From: Candidatus Thorarchaeota archaeon
GTDB lineage: Archaea; Asgardarchaeota; Thorarchaeia; Thorarchaeales; Thorarchaeaceae
Assembly (NCBI GenBank): GCA_016840965.1
Contig: JAEORI010000063.1
Coordinates: 1-11,959 of the forward strand
Reading direction: 5' to 3'
Length of the DNA stretch: 11,959 nt
Position numbers and translations under genes: made by a program. Positions 6,762 to 11,959 of this stretch are shown piece by piece. The notes under the pieces are model-generated. The model was not told the DNA's origin, ran no database searches, and saw only the letters and a program-made list of their open reading frames with translations. Position 1 is the stretch's first letter. Each line of letters opens with the position of its first letter.

Positions 6762-8099
6762 CTAGAGGTCCTTTTCGACTTTTGTGAAAGCATCATCAAG
6801 GATTTCGCATGCTTTACCAATCTGCATCTCATTTAGTTCCAGTGGAGGCTGAAGTCGAATTACGTTGTTATCAAGACCTCCTTTACCGATGAGAAGTCCC
6901 TTATCTCTACAGAACTCCATAACCATGAGCATTTCCTGCATGGCAGGTTCCTTTGTTTCCTGATTTCGAACGAGCTCGATCCCCAACATCATTCCCTGAC
7001 CACGAACCTCTCCGACTATTTTGTGATCTTCCTTAAGCTCTTCCATTTTCTTCTTTAATAGACTACCTAGCTTAGCTGCTTTTTCTAGATAGTTTTCTTC
7101 CTTAATGATTTCAATTACAGCAACAGCTGCCGCACATGACAGGGGATTTCCTCCAAAAGTGGCGAACGAATCAGTGACTGTATAATTAGCAGCAATCTCG
7201 GGACGAGAGATGAATCCAGCAACAGGAATCCCGCTACCAAATCCCTTTGCCATTGTGATGATATCCGGTTCAATGCCAGTGTGTTGGACACCCCACCATT
7301 TTTTACCAGTTCGCCCGAATCCTGTCTGTACTTCATCTGAGATATAGAATCCACCGTACTCCTTTACGATTTCATCAACAATCTGGAAGTATTCTGGAGG
7401 TGGTTGAATAATGCCACCGACTCCTTGGATTGGTTCAGCAATGAAGGCAGCAATTGCTTTGTTGGTCTGTGTTCGAATGACTTCCCTGAGATAGTGAGCA
7501 CACTCCAAATCACAGCCAGGATACTCTTTACCAAAGGAACAACGATAGCAGTATCCGTAGGGGGTGAATCGTACTCCAGAAGGATGTGCTTCTGGAAATG
7601 TACGCCACCCTGCACTTGAGAGCTCTCTTGCCAAAGTTGTCCGGCCATGGTATGCTCGTTGGCAAGCTATAATGTATGGATTTCCAGTATGCTTACGCAC
7701 CATGGTAAGCGCAGCCTCATTAGCTTCTGAACCACTATTGACAATAAACGAGTGTGACAACCCTTTGGGAGCAATCTCAGCTAACTGTTTGACTAGTACA
7801 GCATAAGGAATTGTAGAGTACAAAGAGCTTGTATACACAAGACGCTCAGCTTGCCACTGAATTGTGGCAACATACTTTGGATGATTGTAACCTGTTATTG
7901 TTGTACAAATACCAGCGAATAGGTCTATGTATTCTTTGCCTGCTGCGTCCTTTAGTACAGCACCTTTGCCTTCAACAAAAAGAACTGGGTGTTCATAATA
8001 ATGACCCACAGCAGGTGCCAAGTATTTCTTTTCAATCTCGAGTATTTCTTTCTGGGTGTATTTCCTTGCAAGATCCTTTGGAATTAGTTCATCTTTCAT
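6762..8099 (-). CDS. Class III PLP aminotransferase, probable beta-alanine / 3-aminoisobutyrate transaminase
   Basis: 445 residues from ATG at 8099, fixed by AGGTGA 5 bases upstream; an in-frame ATG at 8135 would place that site inside the gene. Seen: phosphate-binding NSGSEANEAA (121-130), AYHGRT (149-154), D255 in ISDEVQTGFGRTG and the PLP lysine K285 in TMAKGFGSG, all class III hallmarks. The insert CYRC...GCDLEC gives four cysteines at 184, 187, 196 and 200 (spacing 2, 8 and 3). The pathway needs conversion of beta-alanine to malonate semialdehyde (3-aminoisobutyrate to methylmalonate semialdehyde), and class III enzymes such as GABA/AGXT2-type transaminases do this. The amino acceptor (2-oxoglutarate, pyruvate or glyoxylate) cannot be read from sequence. 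The annotation could equally be GABA transaminase by homology alone. Confidence 0.9.
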   Translation of the reverse strand: MKDELIPKDLARKYTQKEILEIEKKYLAPAVGHYYEHPVLFVEGKGAVLKDAAGKEYIDLFAGICTTITGYNHPKYVATIQWQAERLVYTSSLYSTIPYAVLVKQLAEIAPKGLSHSFIVNSGSEANEAALTMVRKHTGNPYIIACQRAYHGRTTLARELSSAGWRTFPEAHPSGVRFTPYGYCYRCSFGKEYPGCDLECAHYLREVIRTQTNKAIAAFIAEPIQGVGGIIQPPPEYFQIVDEIVKEYGGFYISDEVQTGFGRTGKKWWGVQHTGIEPDIITMAKGFGSGIPVAGFISRPEIAANYTVTDSFATFGGNPLSCAAAVAVIEIIKEENYLEKAAKLGSLLKKKMEELKEDHKIVGEVRGQGMMLGIELVRNQETKEPAMQEMLMVMEFCRDKGLLIGKGGLDNNVIRLQPPLELNEMQIGKACEILDDAFTKVEKDL

Positions 8100-8104
8100 T
8101 ACAG

Positions 8105-8110
8105 TCACCT
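8105..8110 (-). promoter_or_regulatory. Shine-Dalgarno site of the aminotransferase gene
   Basis: AGGTGA on the minus strand, 5 bases before the ATG at 8099. It lies within the reading frame of the longer alternative (from 8135) and so supports the shorter start. Confidence 0.6.
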
Positions 8111-8144
8111 TGTTCAGATTAGCGGGAAAACGCAAAGGAACACT

Positions 8145-8164
8145 TCCCTAAAGGCCTTTAGGGA
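8145..8164. promoter_or_regulatory. Perfect 20-bp palindrome, candidate operator
   Basis: TCCCTAAAGGCCTTTAGGGA reads identically on both strands and stops exactly at these bounds. It lies in the 104-base space between the divergent aminotransferase and dihydropyrimidine dehydrogenase genes, 46 bases from one start and 39 from the other. A chance perfect palindrome of this length is rare in 12 kb (about one in a hundred, assuming equal bases). A dimeric regulator controlling both arms is the simple reading. The CTTTAG halves could also overlap TATA-like elements. No regulator gene lies in the window. Confidence 0.6.
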
Positions 8165-8203
8165 CGTAGTATTACCACCAAAAAGCTGGAGACGGATTTA
8201 ACC

Positions 8204-9418
8204 ATGCCCTCAAACCAATTAGAAATCGAGTTCGCAGGCATCACTTTCAAAAATCCATTCTTGTTGTCATCAGCGCCGCCCACAATGGATCCTCGTCACA
8301 TTCTTCGAGCTGCAAGACTTGGATGGGGAGGAGCAGTTATGAAAACTGTCACAGAGGAACCTACTGTTGACCCAAGAACGCGACTAGGAGTCCTTCGTAA
8401 AGACGGTAAAGCCATTGGGATGAACAATATTGAGCTACTATCACGTGAGCCATTGAAGAAATGGACTGACGAGTGGATCCCACAAATAAAGCACAAGGCT
8501 CCCGAGGACTTCATATTCATTGCTAGCATGATGAGTGGTCCTGAACCAGAGGGGTGGACTTCACTTGCTGAAACTATTTCTGCTTCGGGTGCTGATGCGA
8601 TTGAGCTAAATGTGTCTTGCCCACATGGATCACCTGAGAAACACATGGGTGCATTCATCGGTCAAAATCCAAAGCTGGTTGAGCTTGTGACTAAGGCAGC
8701 TAAGGAAGGAACTGACTTGCCGGTGATAGTAAAATTGACGCCAAATGTGACGGATATTGTTCCCATCGCAGAAGCAGCTGTTAGGGGAGGCGCTGATGCA
8801 TTATCAGCTATAAATACAGTTGAGTCATTGATTGGTGTTGATATCGAAACAGCTACTCCTCTTCCTATTGCTTATGGTGTTGATAAAAGAGAACAACTTA
8901 GTACATATGGAGGGTTCTGTGGACCTGCAGTGAAACCTCTTGGTCTTCGTTTTGTATCACAGATTGCCAAAGCACTTCCTGACACCCCAATTTCAGGGAT
9001 TGGAGGCATTGAGGACTGGACTAGTGCGACTGAGTATCTAATGGTTGGAGCGAAGACTCTTCAAATTTGCACAGCAGTCATGTGGCATGGCTTCTCTATC
9101 ATTAAGGACTTGACTGAAGGACTCAGTAAGTTCATGAATCGAAAAGGATACGCTTCACTCACTGAAATTGTTGGCAAAGCATTACCTAAAATCACTACTT
9201 GGACCGCCCTCACAAAACTTCCTCCATTAGTAGCGCACGTGATTGAAGCTAATTGTACAGGGTGTAAAGAGTGCGTCATAGCTTGCGCAGATGGAGGCTA
9301 TGTATCTATTCAGATGAGAGATAATGTAGCAGTCATCAATGATGAGAAGTGTGATGGATGTGGTCTCTGTTATGTTGTTTGTCGGGATGATGCAATAAGG
9401 TTCGTTCACACAAAGTGA
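8204..9418 (+). CDS. preA: Dihydropyrimidine dehydrogenase catalytic subunit, PreA type, with C-terminal 2x[4Fe-4S] domain
   Basis: 404 residues from ATG at 8204 (GGAG at 8188-8191). FMN-binding dihydroorotate-dehydrogenase-like barrel, then a ferredoxin domain: the two C-terminal parts of eukaryotic DPD and the whole of bacterial PreA. It reduces uracil/thymine to the dihydropyrimidine. Seen: VMKTVTEEP (45-53), LNVSCPHGSPE (135-145), KLTPNVTDI, AINTV, GGFCGPAVKPL, SGIGGI, LQICTAVMWHGF, and cysteines 351/354/357/361 and 383/386/389/393 as two CxxCxxCxxxC sets. The second set is followed by Arg instead of the usual Pro. Where pig DPD has catalytic Cys671 before GQ, this protein reads GAFIGQ, with Ile152. 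No PreT (FAD/NADPH) subunit adjoins it. Probably co-transcribed with mmsA, 63 bases downstream. Confidence 0.92.
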   Translation: MPSNQLEIEFAGITFKNPFLLSSAPPTMDPRHILRAARLGWGGAVMKTVTEEPTVDPRTRLGVLRKDGKAIGMNNIELLSREPLKKWTDEWIPQIKHKAPEDFIFIASMMSGPEPEGWTSLAETISASGADAIELNVSCPHGSPEKHMGAFIGQNPKLVELVTKAAKEGTDLPVIVKLTPNVTDIVPIAEAAVRGGADALSAINTVESLIGVDIETATPLPIAYGVDKREQLSTYGGFCGPAVKPLGLRFVSQIAKALPDTPISGIGGIEDWTSATEYLMVGAKTLQICTAVMWHGFSIIKDLTEGLSKFMNRKGYASLTEIVGKALPKITTWTALTKLPPLVAHVIEANCTGCKECVIACADGGYVSIQMRDNVAVINDEKCDGCGLCYVVCRDDAIRFVHTK

Positions 9419-9468
9419 CAGTACACAAGAATCAAATAGACATCAGGTCGACTAAAGAGTTCCCAACT

Positions 9469-9476
9469 GGAAGTGA
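9469..9476 (+). promoter_or_regulatory. Shine-Dalgarno site favouring a TTG start for mmsA
   Basis: GGAAGTGA, one mismatch from GGAGGTGA, lies 5 bases before TTG at 9482 and overlaps the in-frame GTG at 9473. This makes TTG the better start. It mirrors the arrangement before the beta-ureidopropionase gene. Confidence 0.55.
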
Positions 9477-9481
9477 CCATC

Positions 9482-10936
9482 TTGACTATTGAAACAGTGA
9501 AGAATTACATAAATGGACGATGGGTCGAGTCCAAGGCCAAAGAAACGCGAGATGTTTTCAATCCTGCAACTGGTGAGTTAATCGCTAGAACACCTATGAG
9601 CACCAAAGAAGAAACTCTTCAGGCTATCGCTGCTGCCAAGGCAGCATTTGATCGATGGCGAGCGACGCCTGTTTTCACTAGAGTTAGACATCTAAACCGC
9701 ATCAGAGATGCTTTTGAGGAGAATTTTGAGGAGCTCTCGAAGATTCTCACAATGGAGCAAGGAAAGACCATTGATGAAGCCCGAGGCGAGTATCGCCGCA
9801 CAATCGAGAATCTTGAATGTGCGACTAGCATCCCATCACTTCAGATGGGGTACAATACCGAGGATGTGGCAGCAGGAATAGATGAGATGGTCATTAAGCA
9901 GCCAATTGGAGTCTTCTTCTGTGTAGCACCATTCAATTTTCCAGGGATGGTTCCCACATGGTTCTGGCCATTTGCTGTGGGAGTAGGAAACACGTACATT
10001 GTAAAACCATCAGAGCAGGTGCCCTTGAGTCAAGTAAGGCAGTTTGAGATAATTCATGAACTTGGACTCCCAAGAGGTGTGCTGAATATGGTTCATGGCG
10101 GCCCAGAAGCGGTTAATACACTTCTGGAGAGTCCCGACACAGTAGGCATGTCATTTGTTGGTTCGTCTGTGGTTGGCAAGCTTCTCTACAAGAAAGCAGG
10201 TGAAAACGGAAAACGAGCCCAGGTTCAAGGTGGTGCGAAAAACTTCCTCACTGTCATGCCTGATGCTGATATTGAGCGAACAATCCCTGCGTTAATCACA
10301 TCATTCTATGGATGTGCGGGACAACGCTGTCTAGCAGGTGGTGTACTTTTAGCTGTTGGTGACATATATGAACCACTCAAGAAAGCTGTCATTGAAGCTG
10401 CCAAAACTGTAAATGTTGGAAATGGATTAGAAGAGGGAATCCAAATGGGTCCGTTGGCATCTAAAAGAGGGATGGAGAAAGTCCTCGGATACATAGAGAA
10501 GGGACTTGAAGAAGGTGCAGAATTATTACTCGATGGGCGTGAAGTTGACGTCCCTGGATACGAAGGTGGATATTTCGTTGGACCAACTGTCTTTGATAAA
10601 GTAACTCCGGAAATGACAATAGCAAAAGAAGAGATCTTTGGACCGGTCATCCCAATAATACGAGTAAAGGATCTCAATGAGGCAATAGAGATTATTCACG
10701 CAAACCCTTATGGCAATGCATCATCCGTGTTCACATCAAGCGGAGCAGTTGCTCGAGAATACCAATACAGAGTAAAAGCAGGGAACATTGGTATCAACAT
10801 TGGAGTTGCTGCACCTATAGCAACCTTTCCCTTTTCAGGAATGAAAGACTCCTTCTTAGGAGACCTACACGGACAAGGTCAAGATGCTGTCGATTTCTTT
10901 ACAGAGAATAAAGTCGTCATAACTCGTTGGTTCTAA
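9482..10936 (+). CDS. mmsA: Methylmalonate/malonate-semialdehyde dehydrogenase (CoA-acylating)
   Basis: 484 residues from TTG at 9482; a GTG at 9473 would add three. ALDH superfamily, MmsA/IolA branch. It oxidises malonate semialdehyde to acetyl-CoA (and methylmalonate semialdehyde to propionyl-CoA) with NAD and CoA, releasing CO2. Seen: KNYINGRWVES at the N-terminus, N152 in CVAPFNFPGM, IVKPSEQ, QGGAKNF where hydrolytic ALDHs have a Glu-containing motif, catalytic C283 in GCAGQRCLAG, and the branch-typical end FSGMKDSFLGDLHGQGQDAVDFFTENKVVITRWF (given in part: SGMKDSFLGDLHG, FFTENKVV, TRWF). In this cluster it takes the transaminase product, so thymine and uracil carbon end as acyl-CoA. It is followed 18 bases later by a ferritin-like gene. 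Confidence 0.93.
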   Translation: MTIETVKNYINGRWVESKAKETRDVFNPATGELIARTPMSTKEETLQAIAAAKAAFDRWRATPVFTRVRHLNRIRDAFEENFEELSKILTMEQGKTIDEARGEYRRTIENLECATSIPSLQMGYNTEDVAAGIDEMVIKQPIGVFFCVAPFNFPGMVPTWFWPFAVGVGNTYIVKPSEQVPLSQVRQFEIIHELGLPRGVLNMVHGGPEAVNTLLESPDTVGMSFVGSSVVGKLLYKKAGENGKRAQVQGGAKNFLTVMPDADIERTIPALITSFYGCAGQRCLAGGVLLAVGDIYEPLKKAVIEAAKTVNVGNGLEEGIQMGPLASKRGMEKVLGYIEKGLEEGAELLLDGREVDVPGYEGGYFVGPTVFDKVTPEMTIAKEEIFGPVIPIIRVKDLNEAIEIIHANPYGNASSVFTSSGAVAREYQYRVKAGNIGINIGVAAPIATFPFSGMKDSFLGDLHGQGQDAVDFFTENKVVITRWF

Positions 10937-10954
10937 TTGGAGTGTGCAAAAAAT

Positions 10955-11380
10955 ATGGAACTTGGAACCTTTGGAGCAATAATGACATTTGCGTTGGAAG
11001 TCGAGCATGAGGTAACTAGTTTCTATGAGTCTATAAAACAAAAAGTGAAGGATCGAGATTTAGCGAATACTTTTGAGAGTCTTGCAGCCAGAGGACAAAA
11101 GCGAGTCAAAACAATAGAACGCATTAGGAGAGAGAATGTAACTGAGATGATTTTAGAACCCATCTCGGGGCTTAACTCTGATACATTTAAACCAAAGACA
11201 TCAATACCTGAAACCCATGATGATAATACTGTGAGAGAGATTGCTGTAGAGATAGAGAAGATTCTGCAAGCCTTCTATGCACAAGCAGCCGTGAAGATTG
11301 AGTTCCTAAGTGAGGCTGCTTACTCCTTTGAGTTGCTTGCAGAAGCTAATGAAGACGCGAGCAGACGACTCTCAGGTTGA
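10955..11380 (+). CDS. Ferritin-like four-helix protein with degenerate metal site
   Basis: 141 residues from ATG at 10955, with GGAG at 10939-10942; a TTG at 10937 directly after the mmsA stop would add six residues and include that site. Seen: helix 1 with MTFALEVEHEVTSFYESI, the rubrerythrin/ferritin-like ALExE...FY pattern; a second helix ESLAARGQKRVKTIERI, where the usual ExxH iron-ligand motif is missing (residues at that register look like A/R and R/K); a proline-containing middle (about 71-92); and helices around VREIAVEIEKILQAFYAQA and KIEFLSEAAYSFELLAEANED. No rubredoxin domain. Probably co-transcribed with mmsA. It may have lost iron binding and serve a structural or regulatory role. 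The fold is inferred from helix pattern; function unknown. Confidence 0.65.
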   Translation: MELGTFGAIMTFALEVEHEVTSFYESIKQKVKDRDLANTFESLAARGQKRVKTIERIRRENVTEMILEPISGLNSDTFKPKTSIPETHDDNTVREIAVEIEKILQAFYAQAAVKIEFLSEAAYSFELLAEANEDASRRLSG

Positions 11381-11396
11381 TATGTTTCAGAGTCGT
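11365..11396. terminator. Stem-loop between convergent genes, possible terminator
   Basis: ACGACTCT (11365-11372) and AGAGTCGT (11389-11396) form an exact 8-bp inverted repeat with a 16-base loop spanning the stop codon at 11378-11380. An outer G-T pair could add one wobble. It sits between two convergent gene ends (11380 and 11406). No strong T-run follows on either strand, so it could also be chance. Confidence 0.35.
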
Positions 11397-11405
11397 TCAG
11401 CTGGT

Positions 11406-11959
11406 TTAGGTATCAGCAACAGGTCCAGTATTATCTTCTGACTCCTCCTCCCACCAAGGAGTAGGTTCATTGGTACCCTCCCAGGGGACTTTCACCGTGG
11501 GCATAGGAAATTTCCACAACAACAGAAGACCTACGACCATCATTATTGGTATTGGAGAATTAAGCCCGATTCCACTATAGATTGCATTAGTTATTGCCCA
11601 AACTAGAAAGAAGACAAAAAAGGGGGCTTCACTAAGTACCGCAGCTATAGCAGTTTTGCCACGGGTTGTTTTCCCTCTGTAATATTTTGATATCTGATAT
11701 AAAAATCCGACACGAAAGAGGAGGAATGGGCTCATGGTCAGTAACAAATATGGTTCAAGAATCTGAATTGTGGAACCATATGGATCCGCATGTACCTGCC
11801 AAGTCATGGCAGTGATATAGAGATAGAATGAGTTGACATAACGCTCCCCCGCCATGGCGGCTGGTGCAAAGAGTGCAATCAATGTCATCAAGATTAGTAT
11901 GAGTTGAAACCTCTTTGAGTGAATTTCATTAACAGATCTTAATTCATTTCCTACCTTCG
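11406..11959 (-). CDS. Multi-span membrane protein, N-terminus beyond the window
   Basis: The frame is open from the stop at 11406 to the right edge without a stop, so the gene probably starts outside the window; internal starts (TTG 11891, ATG 11888) would cut into the first membrane segment and have no good ribosome site. The visible 184 codons begin KVGNELRSVNEIHSKRFQ, then a span (about LILILMTLIALFAPAAMA), a loop with HADPYGS, a second span (EPYLLLTMSPFLLFRVGFLY), basic KYYRGKTTRGK, a third span (about 26 residues from AAVLSEAP), and a fourth (PIPIMMVVGLLLLW), ending in an acidic tail WWEEESED. I recognise no family. It runs convergently to the mmsA group and is not evidently part of it. 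Confidence 0.65.
   Translation of the reverse strand, partial: KVGNELRSVNEIHSKRFQLILILMTLIALFAPAAMAGERYVNSFYLYITAMTWQVHADPYGSTIQILEPYLLLTMSPFLLFRVGFLYQISKYYRGKTTRGKTAIAAVLSEAPFFVFFLVWAITNAIYSGIGLNSPIPIMMVVGLLLLWKFPMPTVKVPWEGTNEPTPWWEEESEDNTGPVADT

Noticed and set aside
8296..8658. A 120-codon open frame antisense to preA
   Set aside because: It lies wholly inside a well-identified gene on the other strand, and its product is low in pattern and typical of a shadow frame.
10306..10677. A 123-codon open frame antisense to mmsA, rich in Pro and Ser
   Set aside because: The composition is that expected from the reverse strand of a conserved ALDH gene; no ribosome site or family match was seen.
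1..11959. CRISPR arrays, tRNA or rRNA genes, insertion sequences, phage genes, toxin-antitoxin pairs
   Set aside because: Looked for and not seen: no spaced direct repeats, cloverleaf-like sequence, transposase or integrase motifs, or terminal inverted repeats.

Overview
The window looks archaeal. It shows GGAGGTGA-like Shine-Dalgarno sites, TTG and GTG starts placed by those sites, tightly packed genes, a moderate GC content (low 40s by eye), and protein families common in archaea. Tandem membrane PH-domain genes beside a soluble catabolic cluster would suit an Asgard-type (for example Thorarchaeota-like) genome, but that placement is a guess. No rRNA, tRNA, CRISPR array or insertion sequence was seen, and no stretch above 300 bases lacks a gene.

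Left third (1-3490, + strand): an apparent operon of membrane proteins. Four paralogues of about 240-255 residues share one plan: a short cytosolic motif, two membrane segments, a bacterial-type PH domain of the bPH2/YdbS-YdbT kind, and a C-terminal helix. Between and after them lie a 70-residue two-span protein and two membrane microproteins of 32 and 30 residues. The family is known, but I know of no description of this arrangement. It is the best candidate here for an undescribed system.

Middle and right (3497-10936): a complete reductive pyrimidine degradation pathway. The genes are dihydropyrimidinase (-), beta-ureidopropionase (+), a class III aminotransferase suited to beta-alanine (-), a PreA-type dihydropyrimidine dehydrogenase (+), and a CoA-acylating methylmalonate/malonate-semialdehyde dehydrogenase (+). 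Inferred flow: uracil or thymine is reduced to the dihydropyrimidine, opened to the N-carbamoyl-beta-amino acid, and cleaved to beta-alanine (or 3-aminoisobutyrate), CO2 and ammonia. That product is transaminated to the semialdehyde and oxidised to acetyl-CoA (or propionyl-CoA). The genes form two divergent pairs. The intergenic space of the second pair holds a perfect 20-bp palindrome, a likely operator. A xylose-isomerase-like TIM-barrel gene follows the dihydropyrimidinase gene on the same strand. No PreT-like electron-input subunit, transporter or regulator is visible.

Right end (10955-11959): a ferritin-like four-helix protein lacking the usual ExxH ligand motif lies just after the semialdehyde dehydrogenase gene. 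A convergent multi-span membrane protein gene runs off the right edge.
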